From Arthrobotrys musiformis (Eukaryota; Ascomycota; Orbiliomycetes; Orbiliales; Orbiliaceae), in contig JAVHJL010000001.1 of the NCBI GenBank assembly GCA_036971715.1, positions 5,084,001 through 5,148,000 on the forward strand: DNA of 64,000 nucleotides, read 5' to 3'. Within the stretch, counting starts at the first letter, position 1. The number at the start of each line of letters is the position of its first letter. Under the pieces are notes generated by a model. That model was not told the DNA's origin. It saw only the letters and a program-made list of their open reading frames with translations, and made no database searches. Shown here piece by piece: positions 29,589-41,173 of this stretch. Made by a program: the position numbers and the translations under genes.

Positions 29589-32493
29589 TGTTTGCTGATT
29601 TTGGTGAAAGGTTTGTCCTCCTTCTTATCGCGCGCTCTGAAAGAACAAGACTGGTAGAATTCAATCAAATACAAAGGCGCCGAATACTGTCGCATGCGAG
29701 CAATCCGAGTACTGGGAACGCCGTCATCGACGGAGTGGCTTGATTTTGCGTCATGCGACCAGTCATGATGGAGGAGAAAAACGGGCGACTATGTTGCTAC
29801 AAACCGTTTTTGGCTCTCATGCATAACGTTAGACTATTGAATCCAAGGAAGGTGGAAAGGGGCCGGTCAAATGTTTGAGTGTTCGGGTGGCCTTGATAGT
29901 CAGCACCATTATCGACAGGGAATCCCTTGCGAAACTTGCAAAGAAACAGGTGAGCGACCCTGAGACTTGGCGCTATCTCGATGTTGATCCACAGATAATA
30001 TTCTAATCGTAGTCAGTCTATCATAAAACTCGAACAAATTTATAAAATATATTGAATGTATCTAAGAAAAGATTTTTTGTTTTCATTTTTCATTTTTGTT
30101 TTTTTCCTTCTGTGTGCTACAAAATATTAATATATTGGCCGACAAAACTTTGTGAAATTCGTCCGATATGTTCGAGAGGAGAGGCTCGCTCTCCCACGAA
30201 CTGCCCTCCGCATTCAGAACCTCGGTTTTGGGGATCCTTGAAAGTCAGGCTAGGCTTCAGGTAAACCAGGTTACGGGACGGTGTATGGGTACACAAAAAC
30301 CGGGTATTCCCATACACTTAAATGTCTGCCATTTATTTTGTAAATCTTATTATATTGTGCAATTTTTGGGGGCATAAATTGTTTTGAGGGATTCAATATA
30401 AAGCGTTTAAAAGGAAAGTATTAGATATAATTTGCATCTTCGTCGTCGCGCAAGGACCTTCAATCTCGAATTCCTCGATATTATCGATTATCCCAAAAAT
30501 AATATCCGATTTTATCCGCAGGATTTCAAAGGTCCCTTCCCTAGTCTCGAGCTGTATATATACATAGTAGAATATGATACTTGACCTGCATGTGCATAGT
30601 AAACGGCAATGCAAAGCCGCAGAATACAAGCTGAAGTTTCCATCTGAACCCTAAAAAAGTTAGATTAGGTATCTGCGCATAAATTAATACCATATTCGGT
30701 ATAATACATGGGTGTTTATCGCAAGAAATGAAAACTGCTGTTTTGATATCAGTTTTTTTTTTTATTCTCGTTGTGGGGTCCCAAAGTATTGAACCCCCAA
30801 AATGGGTACGAACACCCTCGGAGATCAAAGCGCCCCAAGCGCTACAACTCAATGAATCCGACGAATCCGCCCTCATTAGTAGAATATATTATTGATAAAT
30901 GTTTATATAACAACCATCGGATATTGGTAAAGGGATAAAACATGTGAAATGCAAGATTAACTTAACAGTGCGGTGGAGAGACACCTAAATGTTAATGTCA
31001 TGTTGGAATATTCCATGGACATGGTAATTAAAGGGCTCGGATGACAAACTTGGGATATCATTCATTAGCATGAATATTTAGTATGATTCTAGGTAAGTGG
31101 CGCTGAAAGGACTAAATCGTGACATCATCTCAGTTCGGAGTTATAGGAGCTCGAGTTACAAGAGTTACGACTTTGTGAATTAGACAATCTAGCCCTAGAG
31201 ATCTACGTAAACATGTTCACGGTCTCTTTGAATTTGGACTGATGATACAAATGCCATACAGTACCCAGTTACAAGTTGCCATATTCGTCCTACTTTTACA
31301 ATTCCACGTGGGAACTCAGCGGGAAAGTAAAAGGCATTTTGCCTATGTCGTTGAAACCTCAGAATTGGGGCTGAAACCCCTCTGTAAAGGAACCAATCGG
31401 CTTGAGAGCGCAGTGACATTGGCGAGAGGGTGGCCCGACGCCAACTTTCTGAACCTTACTGAAAGCAAAGGTCGTAATATATCACTCATATCGTAAAACA
31501 TCGAGCTCATTGCCGCATTACGAATAGTTTCCTCAGTTGCAATATCCGGCAAAGTTTTCTTCATATTTTCAACAAGAGACGAAGCTGAGGGGAACTCCGT
31601 AATTACTTACGTAGGTTCAAAGCCCAGACCGTCGGAGCTTTTGGGGAGATAAAATGGCCCGCCCGTTGCGAGCTAAGCTTGGTGCACGCCGCAGCTGACG
31701 AGGGTCTGAGAAGTCTGATGTTTCTCAGGGGAGGCAAACAATGACAAAAATAGTCAATTCGGGTCCATAGACTGCCAACGCTCCCCTTTTTTGGAAGAAT
31801 CTGAAGCATCACAAGGGCACAGTGCGTCCTTTCCCTGCCCTTGCCGCGACCGCAAAATCCTGCCCAAACTTTTTGGCAATATGTTTGCAGGGCAGCAAAT
31901 CTCGTTCCCTTGATGCAGGGGCATTGAAAGATTGCAAAAGGATGGCCAGCACACTTGATCACTTTATGGGACAGCCTTTGACAATAAAAACCTTCAGTGA
32001 GCCTTAGCTTAGCCAAGGTGTTCTATCGTTTTTAGCTTAGATCGCCGCGCGCCGGCACAACATATATACCGTCGAATAAGGTCTTAAGAAAACAACGGAA
32101 TGATTGCCTGTGATTCTGCAGTTAGTAATTAACGTCTTCGTTATATTAGCAGGGCGTTTTATTGCAATCTCTCGATAGTGTTCACGCTGGAGACTTGACA
32201 GTTAGTGCGGAGGGGAGCGACGGTTAGCGTGGTGGCTCGCCAAAGCTCCACAGCACCTAGCTCGCCGCTAGGCCTGTTCCTGGATGTTGCATATCCTTGA
32301 CAAGCGGAACCTGGTTGATATGGCGTGGCCAGTGGCCGCGACGGTGCACAGGCAGCAATTGCAAAGGACAGAAGGACTTCGAGTTTTCTTCAATCAAGAT
32401 AGATATTAATCCAGGCCGCCTCACACTTCATGTTTTTTCGCTTCTCCTTACTTACTATGCGCATACATATGCAAGAGGTCACCCCACCCCGAA

Positions 32494-32495
<2 letters not shown>

Positions 32496-32530
<35 letters not shown>
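32496..32530 (-). repeat. Poly(A) tract (T35 on + strand)
   Basis: An uninterrupted run of 35 T on the plus strand. Confidence 0.9.
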
Positions 32531-33057
32531 CTCCTTCCGGCTTTTCAATGCTCGCATTAGTTGACATGTTCGATGGTTGATTCTCACTATTGTCGCTGGC
32601 TGTGCTTGCCTGTGTAACTTGAACCTGCTTCAGCTGCGGCTCCTCACTTGGCTTACCTTTAGTTATCCCACTGCCCGGCCTTTTTGAACCATTAGTTGAC
32701 GACCCTGCCCTGGCGCCCGTTAATCCTTTTTTTGTCCATTATTGCTTCTCTATAACCTTTGATCCTTCCCTCAAAAGCTTCCCGGCCTCGATCACCCGCA
32801 TATTGACTTTCTTTTGCTTGACTGTACCAAAATACAATAATTGCCGTTTCCGACATATTAATAGCGATATCGAGCCATACGAACCAAATACCTAGGTTTG
32901 TCTTGGATAAAACAATCCAGTTGGAAGCTTTTCGATTACCAGATCGGTCCGAAGTTTTCAAATTCGACCCCAACAGCAGGAATTGTCCAGTGCGCAGCAG
33001 CGGTTGGCCCTTTGAAAACGCCTGTGGCCTTCTATTCGTTACGACGACATCCAACAT
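32496..33057 (-). pseudogene. Degraded minus-strand ORF ending in poly(A)
   Basis: A 121-codon frame (33057-32692) ends in KKRINGRQGRVVN. A second frame overlaps its end (opening at about 32734) and runs on through a Ser/Thr/Gln/Lys-rich stretch (STNGSKRPGSGITKGK, then NMSTNASIEKPEGE) straight into an A35 tract read as poly-Lys. The two frames are joined by a run of seven A, so a one-base difference there would fuse them. The layout (coding-like sequence, no 3' UTR, long A tract) resembles the tail of a retroposed copy. There are no recognisable reverse-transcriptase or gag motifs. It may be chance. Confidence 0.25.
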
Positions 33058-33657
33058 TCAATCTTCCACAGGAGGTACTCGTCCCCTTGTTCAAGAGTGC
33101 CCGCACGAGTACTAGTACGGTTTAAAGGACCTCATACAGCGACGACTTGAACGACTAGATCAGAACGACAACCTGCGCATGCGCCAACAAACAATATAGG
33201 AACCCCTAGGAACCGTTTTTTTTCTCTACCAATCCAACAATATAAACCTAGTACCGGTCATCCTGGCCTTTTACTTTTGCTTCCTTGGGAGATCTAATAA
33301 AGCGAGCTACGAAGACCCTAGCTGCCTCGCTTTCTTCTTGAAACAAACGACGAAAGGTTTTGATCGTCTTGAAGCCAGGACCCTAGACCAACAACGGCTT
33401 TCTAAGCTCCCCTTCATTAGAAAAATCGGGAGAGTCAAAAAAATCCACTAAAAAGTTTGGGGTAGAACTATCGATATCTGGCAAACTCATGAATGACGAC
33501 TGCCTGGGAAGGTGCAGGCAAATGGCGGCAGCGGTCGAAGAATCCAATATCATGGATCCAGATTTATGACACAAAAGCACCCGTGGGTAGTCTTGCTAAT
33601 GCCTTAGCAAGAAGGCTCTGCGAATTTCTCACTTTCCTTTTCTTCTATATCTCCAAC

Positions 33658-35728
33658 ATGACCTTCCATCCACATCATGAACGTCAAGCTTCTTTTACGA
33701 CAAGTCTCAAAATTTTCGCGACAATTTTTTTGATTTTTAATGTACAAGTTTGTCGCAGCGAAGTCATTGATATACTCGTGGGTCTGCGGGACGGAAGTTC
33801 GCAGCTCGTCTTTACGCCCGAAGTTGTATATCAAAAGGTCGGGCAGCAGGTTCGATTTCAATTCTATCCGCAGAATCACTCAGTCGCACAGTCTTCTCTC
33901 GACAGCCCTTGCACCCCGCTTGGAGGAGAATCGTCCACAGGATTTTTCTCGGGCTTCAATTTTGTCAAAAGCGTCGACCAGCAAATTCCGACATTTACTA
34001 TCAATATATCCTCTGCGGAACCTATCTATTTTTATTGCGCACAAGGGAGGCATTGTCAGAGCGGCATGGTGGGAATAATCAACCCGTGAGTTTTCCACCC
34101 CAAAGATGACAGTTTTTTGCACCGGCTTCTTCCCCCCTGTTCGTCGTACATACATCTTCGCCTACAATTGCAAATATGGCAGCCGGGAGAATATATACCT
34201 CGCTTTGCATTGGGATGGACCCCTTTCGTTTTCCACCCTGGCTTGCAGCACAATGTGAGCTTAGGCGAATAATGGATGCCGGGGTTCACTATCAAAACAG
34301 CTCTGTACTGCCTTGGTACCTGGCATTGTGTATATTGGATCCGTTTTGCCTAATTACGAATAATTGCAACATGCCCTGCTGACCTTTCGGACAATTGTCT
34401 CGATTGATTATTATAGTCCGAACTCTGACACTATCAGTACTTTCAAAGCGACTGCGTCAAAGGTACCTCTTACGCAGGTACCTCTTACCCCGCCTACGCA
34501 AGACTTGCCGTCTCCGAAGTTTTCCACAACGGCTGCCGTCCTCCCTGGAGCAACCAATGGAGTCGACCCAGTGTATACCCCTAACACCCCTGTCCCAAAC
34601 TCAGCATCCCAAAGCTCCAATGGGTTGTCTACTAGCGGGTATATAGCGGTCGCAGGTGTGGGGGTTCTCCTTATTGGTGTCGCAGCAATTGTCGCATGGT
34701 GCATTGTCATCCGCAAACGTCAACGGAAAGAACGAGCAGAGAGGCGATTAGCCCATCTTGAACGAGAGCGCAGAAGACAACAACGGGGCAAGGAAGCTTC
34801 CCCCCGTTCGGACCGCCATGTGTACCGTGATGTTGACGGGGATGCGCAGATGATTGATTTAGAAGCCCTGCGGGTGGATTCCAGTCCTCAGATAGCATAC
34901 GCCTACAGCTTCACCAGACCATCTGTAACCTCTAGATCCGGACAATCTAGTAGTGGTGGTGGTGGTCTCCAACGCCATTCATCCATGCTTGTGCAACGGC
35001 CCATATCACACGTTTCACCAACGACCCCGGCCCCAAATCGGCGCTTCTCAGCGAACGTTAATACGATACCCGTAGTTCAGAGATCCCGGTCGTCGACCAT
35101 TTCGTCCTATCAGCATCATCGGTTGTCGATGCCGAACTCGCAGTATTCACATCACCAGTCGGCAAGAATGTCGTACCACGCTGCACCTTCGAGTTCTCAC
35201 TCGAGGCATGTGCCGTCAAGACGATACTCCACGATGTCAATACCTGTTCAACAAAACAATCGTCAATCAATCCTGAGGAAGCCTAGTCCCAGCGAACAGG
35301 CGCGATACGAAGAGTTGCAGAAAGCGAAGGCGGAGAAGAAAAAAGCAGAGAACAGGAAGTCGAGCCAGCCTACCCCGAGCCCTGTACCTTCGAACCGTTC
35401 AACCCCTTCGCCTCATACAATGCCGAAGGGTAAATGGAAAATCTTTAAGAAATCAACGTACCGACGGCGCATGGAAGTTAGAGAAATAGATATTCACGAC
35501 GAAAACCGGCATAAGGGTTCCATATCAGGAGCTAGCAGGAAACAGACTCCTAGTATGATCATAAGAGCTGCGTCGGAGAGGACAGGCAGCGTTAGTGCTA
35601 ACGGGGGCGAAGGGGGTGTCAGCACGAGGACTGGGACTGCGACAACGTCCACGGATCCTCAAACGAGGGGAACAACCAGTCATACATTTGATAGCAAAGA
35701 GATGCGAGGCGGTGGATCGATTGCCTAA
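33658..35728 (+). CDS. Cupredoxin-domain single-pass membrane protein
   Basis: Two exons, 33658-34085 and 34417-35728, about 579 residues; the 331-bp intron is the longest confirmed by frame in this window. The chosen ATG gives an N-terminal hydrophobic signal (KIFATIFLIFNVQVCRSEV); an upstream in-frame ATG would bury it. Residues about 40-145 form a cupredoxin-like domain of the fungal extracellular serine-rich type: VGQQVRFQFYPQNHSVAQSS, C-TPLGGE, FSGF, then PIYFYCAQGRHCQSGMVGIINP, which holds the candidate copper ligands His, Cys, His and Met. After a Pro/Thr/Ser stalk comes one membrane helix (GYIAVAGVGVLLIGVAAIVAW), a basic stop-transfer RKRQRKERAERR and a cytoplasmic tail of about 330 residues rich in Ser, Arg, His and Gln. 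Likely a plasma-membrane protein, perhaps a sensor. Signalling is inference. Confidence 0.8.
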
Positions 35729-36207
35729 CTTCATGTCACTCATTTGGCGTATACACGGTCTTCTGGTTTGCATAACGGCGTTTTACAATTTATTGCACCC
35801 TCCTAAAAACAAAAAAGTTATATGAACCGATTCGAACTTTAACTTTTTGTCTTTCCCTTTTCTTGATGAGATTATTCCGTTTTTATGTTCTTGCGTTTTT
35901 TTTTTTGTTTTTTTTATTATTATTTCAAAGATACCCTCCTTAGCTTAGTTGCGTTAAACTGGTTTCGTTCCCATAACTCTGGGATACTTCACCCATCCAG
36001 TTATTTATCAATAGCTATTTTTATGTATATAATAGACTGACTGACGCCTAATATTTTTTTTACAATTTCAATTTGACCTCCGCCGATACCGAATCGCCGA
36101 TACCGAATCGCCGATGGTTTGGTATTATGGAAGTATCCCTTTCTAAATCAGTTGAATTTTCACTCTTATATTCTGTGCAACTATGATGTAATTACTAGCC
36201 CTTAGGA
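35729..36207. other. Convergent intergenic spacer
   Basis: AT-rich, T-rich 3' region of two convergent genes. It contains the small 14-bp tandem repeat at 36081. No gene seen. Confidence 0.5.
36081..36115. repeat. 14-bp tandem repeat, 2.5 copies
   Basis: CGCCGATACCGAAT occurs twice in tandem, followed by a half unit (CGCCGAT). Confidence 0.85.
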
Positions 36208-37213
36208 CTACACCGGGAATGGTGGGGGCTGCTCCCGCCCAGCTGCCCGCTCGGCCTTCTTCTTTTGGTATTTTGATTCCTCGCAGGTGCAGAAGTACTT
36301 AATGGCTTTTTGTGCTTCCGGGCTCAAATTGCAAAGTCCACTTGTGCATTCCTTCTTCTTCGGTGTCCCGAAAGCCTTATCAATAAATCTTGAGATTTTC
36401 CTTCCCACATGGTAGGAGTAGCCTGGATCAATTAATTTGAACAATAGCAAATGGAATTCTCCATTCAAAACGTCGATTTTGGCGGCTTTAGCCTCTTTCG
36501 ATAGTCTATACCAAACACCGTTAGCTAGTGGAACCTTCGATCGGTCTTTGGAGCTCTCTTCCTTACGGGGTAAATTCCGGATTCGTTAGCATTTTCGCTA
36601 GTTTAAGCCATAATTTCATGTAACTATTCTGAACCACCTGGATCGTCTGCCAATTTCCCTCGCTGTCTCTGAAGTATTCCGGATTCTTCTTCAGGATCGC
36701 GTATCGAACCAACATCTGGCAGCCAAGGTACTCCGCGGCTGTCTGTAGATATATATAAGTATCCTCGGAAAGCCTCAACTCCACAAGTATAACTCTAATG
36801 ACCGCCAATATTTTGATCATGTTCATAGCTTGATCAACGAAGTGGGAGACTGGCAGATTGGCACCCCTCGCCTTGTATTCGTTGAATTTCTTGATCGCAA
36901 TCTCACCGCAGAATTTCGCAAGTTGAATGTCGACGCTGATGAAGGAAAGGTTGACGAGACCGTCTTCCGGGTTACGGACTTCGCCGGTACGAACGAGGTC
37001 CGCGTAAGAAGGTAGCTCCTCCAAATCCTCAAAGCGGGCAGCAATTTGGGCGTCGGAGTCTTTGAAAGGGGAGACTTTCTCTTCCTTTGGAGCTTCGAGC
37101 CCGTCAAGGCCTTCGCTGCCACCACTCATTTCCGTTTGTGGTAGGGCGCTAGCTGTTGACGGGCCCGCCTCAGACGGGACGAATTCATTAAATTTTTGAT
37201 TGTCTGATGACAT
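36208..37213 (-). CDS. Orphan two-exon protein
   Basis: Exons 37213-36567 and 36505-36208 on the minus strand encode about 314 residues. The 61-bp intron has donor GTAAGG, a CTAAC branch-like motif and acceptor TATAG, and splicing replaces an immediate stop with an open frame, so the structure is convincing. Residues 1-75 are acidic and Ser/Pro-rich (disordered). Residues about 75-270 are helical and globular (LPSYADLVRTGEVRNPED, LRLSEDTYIYLQTAAEYLGC, VVQNSYMKLWLKLAKMLTNPEF, LLFKLIDPGYSYHVG). The C-terminus has a Cys-containing Lys-rich segment (KKKECTSGLCNLSPEAQKAIKYFCTC) that might bind metal. There is no signal peptide or membrane helix. I do not recognise the family. Confidence 0.65.
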
Positions 37214-40200
37214 GGTGCAATAATCAATATTCTAGCCCTAGACCCTCGAGACTTTCGTGAATCTTGGGTTCAACTTGCAATGCAGCTGCGAGCTGGCATA
37301 AAATTGTGTTGTGGGTGTTGAAGAATCGAAGCTTCATGAATTCAATATCAATTGCTGAAACCCAAGGCCGGGTCTTTTATAGCACTTTGGAACCAAGACA
37401 TCGCGACGCTCAAATATCTTGGCCTCGCACGACATGCCAGCGATGTCATTCAAACTTTCTACAGCCAAGGAAAGGGAAAAGTTTAGTTCCGAAAGAACGC
37501 ACATATCGATAGCGCTGCTATAGCTGAGCATGGAAAACGTCTTTTTCGCACACAAATCGGATGAAAACCTGGATGGAAGTTACCCACATCATGCAGACAA
37601 ACGCAGTCGATCCGGTCAAGTCGCACCAACGGTTGCAAGGCTCCCCGCCAAGCGGTGCATTGCCTTCCTTGGGAGTGTCTATATATGGCATTCCAAACTA
37701 GAGCCGCTGCCGAAAGAAGCCTGTTGACCGTTCGATCCATACACGTGGAGACGAATTGGAGATCGAACTAGCTAGGGCGTTCGCTTGATCTGCCGTCGGC
37801 GTTTTGCGAGGTTTTCGGCTGTCGAGGTTTCTAGTATATTTCCTCGCTCGGGTATCTGTTTGAATCAGTGTTCGGCTGAAGTTAACTGACGGATTCCCCA
37901 CACTCCATACCGCATACACTCGGTAGTGCATGCAGATGTTACAATGTCGAGATGTACGAGTTACTAGCCTCGAATCCAACGAGTGACAAATACATTCATG
38001 TATCAATCGCTTATAATTATGAATCCGGTGAATCGGGGAATGTGTCGAGAGCATGCGAGTCCAACTTGCAACTTTCGAAGCCTGAAGCTCATTATTATTA
38101 GTCTCGAATCCCTCATTAGCTAATATAATCCAGAGTTGATGTGCATGTGTGATATATGTATTGAGTTACCTAAGATAGTCGCTCGCCATTTCCGCTGTCA
38201 CGAGTCAATTGATAACATGCTGACATTCAAAAGTCGATCGCGCAGCCATGAGCCTAATGTAATTAGCGGGACCGTGTGCCAGCCTCCTGAACATCGAATT
38301 TATAGACGCCTTCAGTCGTCAATTTCGAAGGCAAGAAAAAAAAAAAAAAAAAGGGGGGGGGGGGGGGTAAACACTGCAATATTGGCCTTTAATCATTTGA
38401 TTTATATATATATACTTAAGTGTATATTACATGGCTTTCACACTCACATCATACCGCCAATTAGCGCTAAGTTATCCTACAATCCTCAGCAGGCCAAGAT
38501 CGACTGGAAGGTCAAGTTTGGTCGCCTTCGGCTCGGAAATAGTATTAAGAGTATGTGTGCTTTAAATTTTATATCTCGACGTACACGTATAGGCCGATTT
38601 GGGTGCCCATATTTTATATCTAGATCTAGCCTGGTTACTGGTATACTCTTCAGACTCGGATTGATGTCTAGACTTTGCCCAACTGCATGGCCGATGTATA
38701 CAATAAAAACACGGTATTAATATTACTAGTATATCAACGGCCTGACATTGGCTATCGCAATTTTGATGACACGATTTCTAAGCTTAAATTATCTTTACGT
38801 AGTCTCGTTCCCAGACGCCGGTTAGCCACAAGTGTATCTTTATATAGCTTTACGCATAATCGTGGCCAAACCTCAAATAAACTTAAGATCAGTAGGGGTC
38901 GGGATACTAGGGACGAATCAGGATAACCAATTCATGGCCACATATATGGAAGTGGCTAGGGAATGTTTGTGTTAAGGTCAGTATAATTTTTGGCAGGGCA
39001 TGCACCAACGAGCAGCCGCATTCAAACAGCCTGGCCCTGTGACATGTCGTCACCACGACTACGTTATATTAAAGCTAGCTCTAGCTAGCTTTGATTTTGA
39101 TCATTGAACCAAATTGCGACGGATGAAATAGAGTAGTTAAATGTCACAAGGTTTCAAATAGGATTCAATCTTAAAAGAGTGGGTCTATGGAGGCTACCCG
39201 CCGCAAGATAAACGAGGGGACATCTTTTCCTCTGGTTTAAAATTTCTGATTTTGAGATTGCATTTCCCCTGGCCACGAATTGCGAGGGGGCGGGGCGAGC
39301 TCCGGCTCCATCTTCATCCTTGATATTGTTCATCTATCGATCGATCGGAAACCTCAAAATGTCACCTGTCCTCTGCAGCTCTGAGGCCCGGACCCATGCT
39401 AATATTATTACGGCCTTTGCGACTTGATTCCTAATCTAGATGAGATGCAGCTATAGGCTAGTATTCCGACCGTCGATTTATGCAACCAATCTTTTCTTTA
39501 AATAAAACTACCAAATTAGGACTCGACCTATCTCCTGGTAACCGTGGGAGCATTAACGTGTAGACAAGCTAGTAGCTACTTAAGCAGTTGATATAACGGG
39601 CGAACCAATTGCTACGGTACCAATTGTATTGTAGCCTCACGTCATGCCTGTAGTGGCCAAAGGGGTTTGCGAGAGACATGCATATACCCAGCTAGTTGTC
39701 GCATGCCACGCCGCATGGTGCATCATGTCCGTCCCAGGATTCTAATCTCTTTTTCTGATAACGGAACATGTTTATTGGGAAACGGTTGAGCTTCTTTGGT
39801 GGGCCGTTGGACACTCCAGAACACCGGATGCCAAGGAGGAACAACGGCTTGAATGGAACTTTGAACTTCCTTTTTTCGCAATTTTTTAATTGACATCTCC
39901 ACGTTCTCGAACCTGTCGCACAGCACCAAACGCAAAACCCCCCCAACAGGAGGGAGTCCAAATCGTCTATTTTCTCGGCAGGTATCTGCCCCGAGACCTC
40001 TCCTCTCCTTGTCAGCTATTGTAGTATGTATCTAGGATCTACCCCGCTTGCTACATCTCATTGGGACGGGTCGTGCTACATGAAAGCTGGATGCTTGTCC
40101 AATTGTTCGAATCTTCTCCAACTCTACGCCCCGCAAGCATTTGTTCTAACCCTCGTCTACTAGTTGGCCCAGGTTATCTCGTGTTTATTTCGTATTGCCA

Positions 40201-41173
40201 AAGATTTCGGGATATATGTAGGCCCGAGTGCGAAGGTGCGAATCAAATACTAGCGAACTCCACGACTTGGCCCCCGCATTGGAATTATTTTTATGATATG
40301 CCGCTCAAAAGCTACTTTCCAAAGATGGCAGAAACAATCTTTGCTAATTGATGGCATTAATCTCGACATAGAAATACGCAAGAGTCGCGTGTTCGTCGTC
40401 TTGAAGAGGGCTGGATACGAAGCTTGAGGCCGTGGGAATGACCAATGCAGCGGCATACCTAGCCGGCTTTGGGCCTTGGTCGTTTCTGTAGCTGTGGCGT
40501 GAATACCACTTTGGCAAAAAATCGGCCTAAATTTTTCGCATTTCGCGCCAGTTCGGATGGAGCTGCGACATATAAACCCGGGCTTACTAGAAGGAAAAAA
40601 AATTGCGAAGAGAGCCAGGAGCCAAGGCCCAGAGGACAACCGAAACCTATCAACTAAAACAGTTTCGTCGAGATTTGAATATTAATCCGTATATATTGAT
40701 TCACAGCATCTAATACTCCGTGGTATCTGGGGCTGTTCAGAGCAGGATTGCGAGTGTGGAGTTGCAATTCAGCTAGCTAAGGACTCCCACGTTGAAGTTT
40801 TGGGGAAGAGAGCTCTGTTGCAAGCCGATGCACACGGCAATTAATCGAAATCTGGTAATCGGACTTTGATTTTGGCCGACATATATATATCAATGGGTTA
40901 TCGCGGAGTGTTTGCCCCCTCGATATTAACCTTTTAGCTTCGTCCTCCTCCTCACCACGACTCAAGGTTTCAAATCAGCGGTTAGAATCAGACCAAAGAT
41001 TTAAAATCGCGCTTTGAATCCACTATCCTCCACCTTAGGGTTTCGGGACTCAGTTAACCGAACTTATTATCATAACCCAGTGACCTCATGAACCAGGCCG
41101 CCCCGGGCGATAATTAATAATACTTACTTACTACACGTCCCTCAATTGATCAAGATTACAAAGGAGCACGAGT
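37214..41173. other. Long gene-poor AT-rich region
   Basis: About 4 kb with no supportable gene. Frames at 38136-38720, 40250-40639 and elsewhere are irregular and motif-free. It contains the A17G15 compound homopolymer and several short self-complementary AT stretches. Confidence 0.5.
38336..38367 (+). repeat. A17-G15 compound homopolymer
   Basis: Seventeen A followed directly by fifteen G on the plus strand; purine-only for 32 bases. Confidence 0.95.

Larger units (their letters stand above)
29589..33657. other. Long gene-poor AT-rich region
   Basis: About 4 kb. No convincing gene. Short frames (70-137 codons) near 30052, 30541, 31242 and 31603 show no motif or coding bias that I can see. 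The distal part holds a degraded minus-strand frame ending in a poly(A) tract, listed separately. Composition suggests decayed sequence. Confidence 0.45.

Noticed and set aside
31603..32016. 137-codon minus frame, Cys-rich
   Set aside because: No signal peptide, no regular Cys spacing and no related copy in the window; treated as chance.
38136..38720. 194-codon plus frame
   Set aside because: It reads through the A17G15 tract (KKKKRGGGG) and has irregular composition; no recognisable domain.
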